Shown: positions 55,252 through 64,000, counted from the stretch's first letter. The stretch is DNA of 64,000 bases from Lachnospiraceae bacterium (GCA_017517305.1 JAFWZV010000003.1:83465-147464), one strand, 5' to 3'. The notes: generated from the letters alone by a model not told the origin. Numbers and translations are program-made.

Positions 55252-56048
55252 GAGAGCTAGTGATTAAGGATAAGGTGCTTTGTAGTGGTAGAAAGCCTTT
55301 GGTGTGTGTTCCCCTTATGGGTCATACCAATGAGCAGCTTATGGAACACTTAGATAGAATTATACAAGAATCAGAGAGAACAAGCATTGATATAGTTGAG
55401 TTTCGTGGTGATTTTTATGATAATCTTCAGAAACTTGAGGAGCTTGAGATTATTTTGCATAAAGTAAGAGAATTGCTTTCGGACAAGATATTGCTATTTA
55501 CAATTAGAAGCCCAAGAGAGGGTGGAGAGAAGGTAGATTATTGCTCAAAATCCATAGAAGAGATTAATGAGTTTGTTATAGATAAAGCTTTAGCAGATAT
55601 GGTTGATATTGAGCTTTTTGCTGTTAATGATAATTGTGGCAAGAGGGGTGTGGATTTGATTGCCTTGGCCAAGGAGCGAAATGTTAAGATAATTATGTCA
55701 AATCACGATTTTGAGAAGACTCCAGCTAAGGAGGAAATAGTTAGTCGCCTTACCAAGATGCAGCAACTAGGGGCAGATGTGGCTAAGATAGCTGTTATGC
55801 CTAATGATGAAGAGGATATAATTACACTCCTTCAGGCAACCTTAGAAATGCTAAGAAATCATAATAACACTCCTATTGTAACTATGTCCATGGGAGCAAA
55901 GGGTGCTTTAAGTAGGGTTGCAGGAGAGATATTCGGAAGTGCATTTACCTTTGGAGCAGTAGGTGAGGTGTCTGCCCCTGGACAGATTCCTGTAGATAAG
56001 TTGAATGATATGTTGGATAGTATGCATTACTACTGTGTAGAAGGGTAA
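55248..56048 (+). CDS. aroD: Type I 3-dehydroquinate dehydratase
   Basis: The 266-residue protein has the type I pattern: KPLVCVPLMG at the start, IVEFRGDF with substrate-binding Glu/Arg, MSNHDFEKTP with the catalytic His, and ADVAKIAVMP with the Schiff-base lysine. It dehydrates 3-dehydroquinate in the shikimate pathway. The gene overlaps the upstream membrane-protein gene by four bases. Confidence 0.95.
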   Translation: MRELVIKDKVLCSGRKPLVCVPLMGHTNEQLMEHLDRIIQESERTSIDIVEFRGDFYDNLQKLEELEIILHKVRELLSDKILLFTIRSPREGGEKVDYCSKSIEEINEFVIDKALADMVDIELFAVNDNCGKRGVDLIALAKERNVKIIMSNHDFEKTPAKEEIVSRLTKMQQLGADVAKIAVMPNDEEDIITLLQATLEMLRNHNNTPIVTMSMGAKGALSRVAGEIFGSAFTFGAVGEVSAPGQIPVDKLNDMLDSMHYYCVEG

Positions 56049-56052
56049 TAAA

Positions 56053-56084
56053 AATAAGGCGCCATTTCTGGCGCCTTATTTTTA
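56053..56084. terminator. Bidirectional terminator between aroD and the oxidoreductase
   Basis: AATAAGGCGCCA (56053-56064) pairs perfectly with TGGCGCCTTATT (56069-56080), with A and T tracts on both sides serving convergent genes. Confidence 0.9.
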
Positions 56085-57089
56085 TTCCTCTGTCTTAGCT
56101 GGAATTTCAACATCCATAGGGAATCTTACATTCCAAGTCTTTCTGAGACCATCACAAATTCTCATAATTCTTAAGGTTTCCTCATGAGTCATCTCACCAC
56201 ACTGGTTAGCTCCTACGATAATTGCATCTCTAGCTGCTAAAAACTCATATTCATAACCACTTATCTGTCTATCAGGCTTCTTTGCCTCGAATACTAGCTT
56301 GTGGTCTCCCTGATATATTCTGAAGGCCTCAGGGTTATTAATATTATCAACTTCGATGTAACCCTTGTCCCCGTAGATACGAGCATTGTTATCAGGTTGA
56401 TACATCATAGTGTTGTAGAGGGTAGCCACTCTACCTCCCTTAAAGTTCATCTGAATAGTGCTTTGTCCATCTACGCCAGTGTCAAGCTTTGCACATGAAG
56501 ATGAAATAGAAACTAAATCTGTTCCAAAAAGCATGCAAGCAAGGTTGATAGGATAAACTCCTAGGTCAAGGAGTGCTCCACCTGCTAGCTCAGGACTTAA
56601 AACACGTGCCTTAGTTCTAAGGTCATAGCCAAGTGTACAGGTAAGACCTGTAAGTCGTCCGATAACCCCCTGCTCTATCTGCTGAAGCATCATTCTGTAT
56701 ATAGGAAGGAAACGAATCCACATAGCCTCCCCACAGAAGATTTTCTTCTCATCTGATAATGTGAGAACCTGTGCAGTAGTAACACTGTCATAGGAAAAAG
56801 CCTTTTCAACAAGTACCGGCTTACCAGCCTCAAGACACATCTTTGCTTCCTTAGCATGTTCGGAATGAGGTGTGGCGATGTATATAAGCTCTACGTCAGG
56901 ATCGTTAACAAGCTCCTCGTATGAGCCATATCTTTTCTCAATATTGTACTTATCACCAAACTGATTGGCCTTATTAATATCTCTTGAAGCAATTGCGTAT
57001 GGTGTGAACTGTCCCAACTGATTAAGTGTATCAGCAACTATACCAGCTATCTTACCGGCACCCATAATACCTACTCTAAAATCTAACAT
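56082..57089 (-). CDS. Gfo/Idh/MocA-family oxidoreductase
   Basis: The 335-residue protein has the N-terminal Rossmann motif IMGAGKIAG, then IATPHSEH and LVEKAF (the conserved Lys of the EKP-type motif), and the family's C-terminal beta domain. Such enzymes reduce or oxidise sugars or trans-dihydrodiols with NAD(P). Substrate unknown. AAAGGAG precedes the start. It is the only leftward gene between the origin and the repeat array. Confidence 0.9.
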   Translation of the reverse strand: MLDFRVGIMGAGKIAGIVADTLNQLGQFTPYAIASRDINKANQFGDKYNIEKRYGSYEELVNDPDVELIYIATPHSEHAKEAKMCLEAGKPVLVEKAFSYDSVTTAQVLTLSDEKKIFCGEAMWIRFLPIYRMMLQQIEQGVIGRLTGLTCTLGYDLRTKARVLSPELAGGALLDLGVYPINLACMLFGTDLVSISSSCAKLDTGVDGQSTIQMNFKGGRVATLYNTMMYQPDNNARIYGDKGYIEVDNINNPEAFRIYQGDHKLVFEAKKPDRQISGYEYEFLAARDAIIVGANQCGEMTHEETLRIMRICDGLRKTWNVRFPMDVEIPAKTEE

Positions 57090-57415
57090 ATATATTCTCC
57101 TTTAAATAAAATGCAAACTAATTGTTCAATCCATCATCAATATGATGGCCACAACATAAATATTATACTTTAAATTCAGCTTTTCTTCAACATAAAATGC
57201 TTTTCCTTTCAAAATGCTTCAACCATCTCTTTAGATGTAGGAAATATTGACATTTCAAGCACTTTTAGGGTATACTAGAAACTTGGTGGAGTATATGTGC
57301 TGATAACTTTCATTCAGTAGCCAAAATAATAGATTTAACCAATTAATTTTCTGTTATCTTGGCTACTGTATGAAATATCACATAACTTAATATATATAGA
57401 AAGGAATTTTTGAAT
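57090..57415. other. Divergent intergenic region before ileS with long inverted repeat
   Basis: The region holds a 17-base inverted repeat with one mismatch (57308-57324 and 57359-57375, CAGTAGCCAA/TTGGCTACTG core) 40 bases before ileS. The T-box sequence AGGGTGG...ACCGCG expected in many ileS leaders is absent. The repeat may be an operator or a leader hairpin. Confidence 0.5.
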
Positions 57416-60400
57416 ATGTACGAAAAGGTTTCTACAAAACTCAACTTTGTTGAGAGAGAACAAAAGGTACTTGATTTCTGGAAGGAAAACAAGGTATTCG
57501 AGAAGAGTATTGAAGAGAAGCAGGATCTTCCAACATATACATTTTATGATGGACCTCCTACTGCAAATGGTACACCTCATATAGGTCATGTACTTACTAG
57601 AGTTATCAAGGATATGATTCCTAGATATCAGACTATGAAGGGCCACAAGATTATACGTAAGGCTGGTTGGGATACTCACGGTCTTCCTGTAGAGCTTGAG
57701 GTTGAGAAGCTTCTTGGAATAGATGGAAAGGATCAGATTGAGGCTTACGGCTTAGATCCATTTATTACTAAGTGTAAGGAATCAGTTTGGAAATACAAGG
57801 GAATGTGGGAGGAGTTCTCCGGCAAGGTTGGTTTCTGGGCTGATATGGATGATCCATATGTTACCTATCACAACAACTTCATCGAGTCTGAGTGGTGGGC
57901 ATTAAAGAATATCTGGGATCAGGGACTTCTTTATAAGGGCTTTAAGATTGTTCCTTATTGTCCACGTTGTGGTACACCTCTTTCAAGTCATGAGGTTGCG
58001 CAGGGCTATAAGTTAGTTAAGGAGCGTTCAGCAGTTGTTAGATTCAAGGTAGTTGGTGAGGATGCATACTTCCTTGCATGGACAACTACTCCTTGGACAC
58101 TTCCAAGTAATGTTGCTCTTTGTGTTAACCCAGATGAGACTTACTGCAAGGTTAAGGCAGCTGACGGAAATGTTTATTATATGGCAGAGGCACTTCTTGA
58201 TAAGGTACTTGGCGGTTTAGCTAAGGATGATGAGAAGGCTTATGAGATTTTAGAGAGCTACAAGGGTACTGACCTTGAGAGAAAAGAGTATGAGCCACTT
58301 TTCACTTGTACAAAGGAAGCTGTTGCTAAGCAGCCTCAGAAGGGTCACTACATTACTTGCGATAATTATGTAACTATGACAGATGGTACTGGTATCGTTC
58401 ATATTGCACCTGCATTTGGTGAGGATGATGCTCAGGTTGGTAGAAAGTACGACCTTCCATTTGTACAGATGGTTAACGGCAAGGGTGAGATGACTGAGGA
58501 TACTCCTTATGCTGGCAAGTTCGTTAAGGACGCTGACAAGGATATCTTAGTTGACCTTGACAAGGATGGACTTTTATTCGATGCTCCAAAGTTTGAGCAT
58601 GACTACCCATTCTGCTGGAGATGTGATACTCCACTTATCTACTATGCTAGAGATACTTGGTTCATCAAGATGACTGCAGTTAGAGATAAGCTGGTTAAGA
58701 ATAATAACACTGTTAATTGGATTCCTGAGGGTATCGGTAAGGGACGTTTCGGAGCTTGGCTTGAGAACGTTCAGGACTGGGGACTTTCACGTAACCGTTA
58801 CTGGGGTACTCCACTTAATATCTGGGAGTGTTCATGTGGTAAGAGACACGCTATCGGTTCTATCGAGGAGCTTAAGTCTATGAGCAATAACTGCCCAGAT
58901 GAAATCGAGCTTCACCGTCCATACATCGATGATGTAACTCTTGTATGTCCTGACTGTCAGGGCGAGATGAAGAGAGTACCAGAGGTTATTGACTGTTGGT
59001 TCGACTCAGGAGCAATGCCATTTGCACAGTGGCACTATCCATTTGAGAATAAGGAAATCTTCGATGAGAATTTCCCAGCAGACTTTATCTCAGAGGCAGT
59101 TGACCAGACTAGAGGTTGGTTCTACTCACTTATGGCTATATCAACTCTTCTCTTCGACAAGGCACCTTACAAGAACGTAATCGTACTTGGTCACGTGCTT
59201 GATAAGGACGGACAGAAGATGTCTAAGTCTAAGGGAAATGCTGTAGATCCTATGGATGCATTGAATTCATACGGCGCTGATGCAATTAGATGGTACTTCT
59301 ATTCTAACTCAGCTCCATGGCTTCCTAACAGATTCCACGAGGACGCAGTTCTTGAGGGACAGAGAAAGTTCATGGGCACACTTTGGAATACCTATGCATT
59401 CTACGTGCTTTATGCAAATATTGATAAGTTTAACCCAACTGAGTATAAGCTTGAGTACGACAAGCTTCCAGTTATGGATAAATGGCTTCTCTCAAAGCTT
59501 AACACTATGGTTAAGACAGTAGATGAGGCTCTTGGCTCATACAAGATTCCAGAGGCAACTAAGGCTCTTGCAGACTTCGTAGATGATATGAGTAACTGGT
59601 ATGTAAGACGTGGTCGTGAGCGTTACTGGGCTAAGGATATGCCACAGGATAAGATTAACGCATACATGACTCTTTACGAGGCACTTGTTACACTTTGTAA
59701 GACAGCTGCTCCTATGATTCCATTTATGACAGAGGATATCTACCAGAATCTTGTAACTCGCTTTGACAAGACTGCCCCTATGTCAATCCACCTTTGCGAC
59801 TTCCCAGTTGCAAATGAGGCTTACATTGACGCAGACCTTGAGGCAAGCATGGATCAGGTTCTTAAGATTGTAGTATTCGGTCGTGCAGCTCGTAACACAG
59901 CTAACATTAAGTCACGTCAGCCAATGGGCAATATGTTCGTTAAGGCTACAAAGGATCTTGATGAGTTCTTCGTAGAGATTATTGAAGACGAGCTTAATAT
60001 TAAGAATGTTACATTTAAGGATGACCTTTCAGACTTTACATCATACAGCTTTAAGCCACAGCTTAGAACAGTAGGTCCTAAGTACGGTAAGCAGCTTGGC
60101 GGTATCAGAGAGTACCTTGCAAATGTTGATGGCAATGAGGCTATGGCAACTCTTAAGGCTGAGGGAGCATTAAAGTTTGATGTGGCTGGTACTGAAGTAG
60201 TACTTGCTGAGGAGGACTTGCTTATTGAGACAGCTAAGATGGAGGGCTATGTAACAGAGGGAGATAACTACACAACAGTTGTTATCGATACAACCCTTAC
60301 ACCAGAGCTTATCGAGGAAGGCTTCGTAAGAGAGATTATCTCTAAGGTTCAGACTATGCGTAAGGACGCAGACTTCAATGTAACTGACAGAATTAAGGTT

Positions 60401-60568
60401 TATGTTGAGGGCAATGATAAGATTGCAGAAATCATGAACGCTAATGCACAGGAGATTAAGGAAGTTGTTCTTGCAAACGAGTTCGTAGTTGGCGCTATGG
60501 GTGGCGTATCTAAGGACTGGAACGTAAACGGCGAGAAGGTTGTTCTCGGTGTTGAGGTAGTAGGTTAA
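57416..60568 (+). CDS. ileS: Isoleucyl-tRNA synthetase
   Basis: The 1050-residue class I synthetase has GTPHIGHVLTR (HIGH), the editing domain with WTTTPWTLPSN, and DGQKMSKSKGN (KMSKS). Its length and C-terminal region resemble the eukaryote-like (type 2, mupirocin-tolerant in known cases) IleRS group more than the roughly 920-residue type 1 with C-terminal zinc site; this is an inference. AAAGG precedes ATG 57416 and a TTG at 57410 is rejected. Confidence 0.96.
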   Translation: MYEKVSTKLNFVEREQKVLDFWKENKVFEKSIEEKQDLPTYTFYDGPPTANGTPHIGHVLTRVIKDMIPRYQTMKGHKIIRKAGWDTHGLPVELEVEKLLGIDGKDQIEAYGLDPFITKCKESVWKYKGMWEEFSGKVGFWADMDDPYVTYHNNFIESEWWALKNIWDQGLLYKGFKIVPYCPRCGTPLSSHEVAQGYKLVKERSAVVRFKVVGEDAYFLAWTTTPWTLPSNVALCVNPDETYCKVKAADGNVYYMAEALLDKVLGGLAKDDEKAYEILESYKGTDLERKEYEPLFTCTKEAVAKQPQKGHYITCDNYVTMTDGTGIVHIAPAFGEDDAQVGRKYDLPFVQMVNGKGEMTEDTPYAGKFVKDADKDILVDLDKDGLLFDAPKFEHDYPFCWRCDTPLIYYARDTWFIKMTAVRDKLVKNNNTVNWIPEGIGKGRFGAWLENVQDWGLSRNRYWGTPLNIWECSCGKRHAIGSIEELKSMSNNCPDEIELHRPYIDDVTLVCPDCQGEMKRVPEVIDCWFDSGAMPFAQWHYPFENKEIFDENFPADFISEAVDQTRGWFYSLMAISTLLFDKAPYKNVIVLGHVLDKDGQKMSKSKGNAVDPMDALNSYGADAIRWYFYSNSAPWLPNRFHEDAVLEGQRKFMGTLWNTYAFYVLYANIDKFNPTEYKLEYDKLPVMDKWLLSKLNTMVKTVDEALGSYKIPEATKALADFVDDMSNWYVRRGRERYWAKDMPQDKINAYMTLYEALVTLCKTAAPMIPFMTEDIYQNLVTRFDKTAPMSIHLCDFPVANEAYIDADLEASMDQVLKIVVFGRAARNTANIKSRQPMGNMFVKATKDLDEFFVEIIEDELNIKNVTFKDDLSDFTSYSFKPQLRTVGPKYGKQLGGIREYLANVDGNEAMATLKAEGALKFDVAGTEVVLAEEDLLIETAKMEGYVTEGDNYTTVVIDTTLTPELIEEGFVREIISKVQTMRKDADFNVTDRIKVYVEGNDKIAEIMNANAQEIKEVVLANEFVVGAMGGVSKDWNVNGEKVVLGVEVVG

Positions 60569-60610
60569 TAGGAACCTATATAAGTGAAATTCCATATAAA
60601 AGAAATTCTG

Positions 60611-60642
60611 GCTACCGTGCTTTTGGCACGGTAGCTTTTTTA
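60611..60642 (+). terminator. Terminator of ileS
   Basis: GCTACCGTGC (60611-60620) pairs perfectly with GCACGGTAGC (60626-60635), followed by TTTTTT. Confidence 0.9.
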
Positions 60643-60660
60643 ATTACCTCCAAGGGCATT

Positions 60661-61264
60661 CTGGGCATATAGTTTTTTTCTTGCCACCACTGCCCAGAAA
60701 TTTCCTGAGAACTTCTGGCGGGAGGAAAAACTCGGGCATATAGAGAAAAACCTACCGCCACTGCCCAGAAATTTCTGGAGAACTTCCGGCGGGAGGAAAA
60801 ACCTGGGCATATAGGAAAATTCTCACCGCCATTGCCCGGAAAATTCCTGAGAACTTCCGGCGTGAGCAAAATCCCGGGCATATAGAGAAAAACCTATCGC
60901 CACTGCCCAGAAATTTCCTGAGAATTAGAGCCAGCTACAAAATCCTGGGCATATAGGAAAAAACATATCGCCACTGCCCGAAAAATTCCTGAGAACTTCC
61001 GGCGGGAGCAAAATCCCGGGCATATAGGAAAATTCTCACCACCACTGCCCAGAAATTTCTGGAGAATTAGAGCTGGCGACAAAACCCCGGGCATATAGGA
61101 AAATTCTCACCGCCACTGCCCAGAAATTTCCTGAGAACTTCTGGCGTGAGGAAAAACCTGGGCATATAGAGAAAAACCTACCGCCACTGCCCAGAAATTT
61201 CTGGAGAATTAGAGCTGGCGACAAAATCCCGGGCATATAGGAAAAATACCGCCACCACTGCCCG
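60661..61264. repeat. 71-bp tandem repeat (minisatellite), about 8.5 copies
   Basis: The core GGGCATATAG starts at 60663, 60734, 60805, 60876, 60947, 61018, 61089, 61160 and 61231, exactly 71 bp apart. Every unit has GGGCA followed about 30 bases later by TGCCC, forming a hairpin, then AGAAATTTC and one of two tails: an AACTTCCGGCGGGAG type or an ATTAGAGCTGGCGAC type, in the order A A A B A B A B, last unit partial. The sequence between GGGCATATAG and CACTGCCC varies. The period is not divisible by three. The array ends three bases from the stop of the nuclease-like remnant. Confidence 0.92.
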
Positions 61265-61266
61265 AA

Positions 61267-61790
61267 TCACATAAAATATTGCTCTATTATTTTCTGTACA
61301 GCATCTAAGTCTAAAGGATTATCTCCAGTTTCATATGTGGTAATCAGGTTAATAGATGGAATAATACCATATCTAGAATAGGTGTGTAGTTTGGAAAAAG
61401 CTTGCCCTGCATATATAGAATCATCCATTATCCCAAAGTGTTCCCAATAGAATATTTCACCTGACCTAGGGTGCATGATAGTGTAGTCTGGATAATAAGT
61501 AGTTCCGCCTAAATCTAGTGCGCACTCATACCTGAATGGTATTTTGTTGGCATAAAGCATCATATCAATAAAAGCTTCCGATTTAGACCTAACCATTTTC
61601 CCGGAGGTGGTTTTAATAGTCAACTGCTCCGGATACTTTGGGTTTTGCTCGTAAGGTTCGTTCATCCATTTTTAGTACATACAAATTTTCCCTCTGGTAG
61701 TTTTTTTATTTCCTTATTTAACTTGTTGATTTCATTTTCTAGCCTTTTGCTCTCGGCCAGCATACGTTCGTAAATCGTAGTAAAACCTCC
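61267..61790 (-). pseudogene. Decayed PD-(D/E)XK-like nuclease-type gene with internal deletion
   Basis: On the minus strand a first frame (61763-61663) reads MLAESKRLENEINKLNKEI...LPEGKFVCTKNG and stops; the second frame (61665-61267, 132 residues) starts in an overlapping ATGA and has RSKSEAFIDMMLYANKIPFRYECALDL, YYPDYTI and YWEHFG, a pattern of a PD-(D/E)XK-like fold (PD...ExH). In full-length relatives remembered from Clostridia about 100 residues separate the two parts, so an out-of-frame internal deletion is likely. The expected start near AAAGGAGG (61790) also seems lost. The second frame might still be translated. Confidence 0.6.
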
Positions 61791-62181
61791 TTTTTGTGAC
61801 CAGCATAAAACACAAATAAAATCACCTTAGAGTAATTAACAACTTATGCATATGATGGTTCCTATAATAAATTGTATAAATTGGGATAATGATTGCCTTT
61901 GAACTAAAACATTAAAATGATAAATAAACGATAAATACTATATTTAGCAATCTAAAGACAATGATAAATTGAAGGAGTTAAAATGTCAAATATTTTTGAA
62001 CTAAGTTGTAAAAATTATAATCGGATGTAAATCTTACTATGAAAATGTATAAAAGTTCCGAAATGAAAATGTAGAAATTATAGCATTTTTTAATAATGAA
62101 GGGTTGGTAGAAAAATTAGAAATGCTGTGATAGAATAAAAGATAGTTTGGAGTTGATACATAGTTGGAGGAGCAATGAAAT
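61791..62181. other. AT-rich region with a gene remnant
   Basis: No intact gene is seen. A short coding remnant (61983-62130, listed separately) and AT-rich spacer fill it. It separates the decayed nuclease-like gene from the small genes at the window end. Confidence 0.5.
61983..62130 (+). pseudogene. Frameshifted remnant of a small gene
   Basis: AAGGAG precedes ATG 61983, reading MSNIFELSCKNYNRM then a stop. A shift by one base continues DVNLTMKMYKSSEMKM, and a further shift gives EIIAFFNNEGLVEKLEML before TGA at 62128. Three successive peptide-like pieces in different frames suggest a decayed gene. The family is not recognised. Confidence 0.4.
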
Positions 62182-62505
62182 ATGGGTTTATTTGGTAAAA
62201 AATTAAATTATTCACAAAATACAGTAGGAATTATCAAAGGTGTATCAGCAGTTAAAGTAAATAATATGCATCTTCCTTTGGCAGAGTATGAGGTAAATGG
62301 GGAAACGTACCGAGTAAGAGTGCCACATGAGATTGCAGTCGTTATGGAAGCTCATAGTCAAGGGGATAAATCAGTTGTGCGAGCAAACCTGAATTTTGGC
62401 AATGCATCATTTAATGGACAAGTAACAGGAATTCAAGGAAGAACTGTACAAATTGCGTATGACCCCGCAAAGCCGGAAAAGGGGAAAGTAATAGGGGTTT
62501 TATAA
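62182..62505 (+). CDS. Small protein of unknown function, 107 residues
   Basis: A soluble beta-rich protein (MGLFGKKLNYSQNTVGIIKGVSAVKV...), pattern YEVNGETYRVRVPHE and IAYDPAKPEKGKVIG, somewhat like DUF3592-type domains. GGAGG precedes the ATG. It could be a small accessory or immunity-type protein, but there is no evidence beyond size. Confidence 0.7.
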   Translation: MGLFGKKLNYSQNTVGIIKGVSAVKVNNMHLPLAEYEVNGETYRVRVPHEIAVVMEAHSQGDKSVVRANLNFGNASFNGQVTGIQGRTVQIAYDPAKPEKGKVIGVL

Positions 62506-62565
62506 AATACTACGGGTAAGACAGAGGGAAGAATTTGAATTTTTATGATAGAGAGGATGGTTGAA

Positions 62566-62934
62566 ATGTATATATCAGAATATTGTGAAGTTGATTATGA
62601 AGAAAAGTATAATGTGGTTTTAGTAAAATGGAAAAAGTTTTGTTGTAATCAAGATTACAGGAAACCGTTAGAATATGCATTAGATATTATTAGGGAACAT
62701 GAAAACTGTGATTATGTAGCGGATACAAGAAGTGGGTTTGAAAATATTCCTGAAGATACTCAATGGGTAGCAGAATATTTTATGCCTACAGCAGTAGAGT
62801 ATGGATGTAAATGTATTTATTTTATAATCGATGAAAACAATTCGTTAAAAGAAGAATTAGAAGGACAAGCAAATGATTCTTCAGATAAGATTGAATTTAG
62901 ATATATTTACAGTTTGGAAGAAATTGAAAAATAG
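62566..62934 (+). CDS. Small STAS/SEC14-like protein of unknown function
   Basis: The 122-residue protein has an alternating beta/alpha pattern (VVLVKWKKF, CDYVADTRSGFENIPED, CKCIYFIIDE) reminiscent of STAS-like single domains. GAGAGG nine bases upstream supports ATG 62566; ATG 62545 and 62557 are alternatives. Function unknown. Confidence 0.65.
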   Translation: MYISEYCEVDYEEKYNVVLVKWKKFCCNQDYRKPLEYALDIIREHENCDYVADTRSGFENIPEDTQWVAEYFMPTAVEYGCKCIYFIIDENNSLKEELEGQANDSSDKIEFRYIYSLEEIEK

Positions 62935-63132
62935 TGTTGTAAAGTGTGAGAAAACTTTCAGTCTTGTGGAGAGATTGAAAAGGCTTATGAATTTGAATTT
63001 TACACATAGCATGGTGGGTATATGATAAGACCAAGACACATCTGTCGGGTAAGGAAAATACGGCATCTCTCACTCTCTGTCGTGTTAATTATCCGGAGAT
63101 ATTGCTATTGTTTTCTCAGAAAGGAGGCCAAG

Positions 63133-63714
63133 ATGGATCAGAAAAAAATAGGTTTATTTTTAAGAGAATTGAGAAATGAAAAGAACTTATCCCAAGAGAA
63201 ACTTGCGGAAGAGTTTGGTGTTACTTCAAGATCTATATCCCGATGGGAAAATGGTAACACAATGCCGGATATCAGTATCATTATTGAACTGGCAGATTTT
63301 TATGATGTGGATATACGTGAAATAATTCACGGAGAAAGGAAGAGTGAGAATATGGATAAGGAATTAAAAGACACATTAGTGACAGTTGCAGACTATACGA
63401 ATAATGAAAACGGAAAGATTATGCAGTCTGCAGTTAACATGGCAATCATTACTTCGGTTTTATTTGAAATTATAACACTTATTATTTTTTATTTTTATAG
63501 TTTATCAGATAATTTATTACTAAATTTAGCTGCAATCGTTACATCTTTTGGCGTGCTTTACAGTGGTCTTAGTGTGTTACGACTTTTTGAAATGAATGAG
63601 AAAATCAGCAAAAAATCTCATAAAGTATTAGGAATCATCTTGGTTTGCGTTGCGCTTTTTTTGATGATAGTTGTTATTGGTAATGCGATTCTTAAATTGA
63701 TTCATCTGCTTTAG
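63133..63714 (+). CDS. XRE-family transcriptional regulator with membrane helices
   Basis: The 193-residue protein has an N-terminal helix-turn-helix (residues about 8-62, LRNEKNLSQEKLAEEFGVTSRSISRWENG) followed by three hydrophobic helices, so it is a membrane-tethered DNA-binding protein. AAAGGAGG selects ATG 63133. It lies 17 bases before the next gene and probably controls or responds with it. Confidence 0.88.
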   Translation: MDQKKIGLFLRELRNEKNLSQEKLAEEFGVTSRSISRWENGNTMPDISIIIELADFYDVDIREIIHGERKSENMDKELKDTLVTVADYTNNENGKIMQSAVNMAIITSVLFEIITLIIFYFYSLSDNLLLNLAAIVTSFGVLYSGLSVLRLFEMNEKISKKSHKVLGIILVCVALFLMIVVIGNAILKLIHLL

Positions 63715-63731
63715 GTTGGAGGTGAATCAAT

Positions 63732-64000
63732 ATGAAAAAGATAATAAAGAGATTTCTTGTTGTAATAGCTGTTTTGGTGGTAATAATAGTTTTGGCGATT
63801 AGTGCTATGGCTGTATGGAATATTATAGAAACAAAAAATGACTTGGAGATAATTGCAAATGCAAAGTATGGATCCTTCTATACAACCAGCAATGGTGACA
63901 GGGTGAACTATACATTATATGATAGTGAATCAGAGCAAGTAGTTGTTATCCTTCCAGGGTTAGAATGTATATCAGCTCATTACGAATTTGATGCCCTTGC
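63732..64000 (+). CDS. Alpha/beta-hydrolase-like protein (N-terminal part)
   Basis: The frame begins MKKIIKRFLVVIAVLVVIIVLA, a membrane anchor or uncleaved signal, and continues to VVVILPGLECISAHYEF, which resembles the oxyanion-hole strand (HG/PG) of alpha/beta hydrolases that are exported or membrane-tied. GGAGG precedes ATG 63732. The catalytic serine lies beyond the window. Same operon as the XRE regulator. Confidence 0.7.
   Translation, partial: MKKIIKRFLVVIAVLVVIIVLAISAMAVWNIIETKNDLEIIANAKYGSFYTTSNGDRVNYTLYDSESEQVVVILPGLECISAHYEFDAL

Noticed and set aside
57090-57415. T-box riboswitch before ileS
   Set aside because: No AGGGTGG...ACCGCG core or specifier-loop pattern was found; only an inverted repeat.
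60612-61236. Open frames of 66-89 codons on the minus strand inside the 71-bp array, each starting MPG
   Set aside because: They arise from the repeated unit read in shifting frames (71 is not a multiple of three); no ribosome sites and no consistent protein repeat.

Overview
The window is AT-rich DNA from a low-GC Gram-positive bacterium and spans its chromosomal replication origin. The order rpmH-(oriC)-dnaA-dnaN-yaaA-recF-gyrB-gyrA, a Mn-dependent CBS-domain pyrophosphatase, a DUF3881-like protein, a Ptb/Buk butyrate pair and many small proteins of the Lachnospiraceae type point to an anaerobic, butyrate-forming member of Clostridia, most likely family Lachnospiraceae (inference; genus not assignable from sequence alone).

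Layout. 1-4.8 kb: end of serS, a DUF3881-like gene, tRNA-Arg(CCT) followed by a cloverleaf-like palindromic element, CBS-pyrophosphatase, a small coiled-coil membrane protein and a DEDDh exonuclease. 4.9-14.1 kb: the usual Firmicutes set rsmG, mnmG, mnmE, jag, yidC, yidD, rnpA and rpmH, but mnmE is turned round (plus strand) and separated from mnmG by an AT-rich membrane-protein gene and a tiny orphan CRISPR array (three 36-nt-type repeats, two spacers, no cas genes in view). 14.1-14.55 kb: oriC with four perfect DnaA boxes and an AT-rich tract. 14.5-23.2 kb: dnaA, dnaN, yaaA, recF, gyrB, gyrA. 23.3-35.7 kb: a two-subunit class I fumarase whose genes are separated by a DUF4153-like membrane protein, a Ser-Asn-Cys tRNA operon, a lipoprotein, maf, a TerB-like/AAA+ protein, an Orn/Lys/Arg decarboxylase-family enzyme and a kinase-like protein with altered catalytic motifs.

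35.8-42.8 kb is an accessory island: a ClpP paralogue, three unrecognised proteins, a soluble TraG/VirD4-like ATPase, a radical SAM protein and a protein ending in an RNA polymerase alpha-CTD-like domain. Two near-identical structured leader RNAs of about 115 nt precede the radical SAM gene and the alpha-CTD gene, and a duplicated hairpin-plus-promoter-like module precedes clpP and the first leader. This is the best candidate here for an undescribed system.

42.9-60.6 kb returns to housekeeping and surface functions: a MATE transporter, an OmpR/HK two-component system between two paralogous two-helix membrane proteins, ptb-buk, two Gln/Pro-rich repeat membrane proteins, aroD, a Gfo/Idh/MocA oxidoreductase and ileS. 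60.66-61.26 kb is a minisatellite of nine copies on an exact 71-bp spacing, touching the 3' end of a decayed nuclease-like gene. The last 2 kb holds small accessory genes, an XRE-family membrane regulator and the start of an alpha/beta-hydrolase-like gene.
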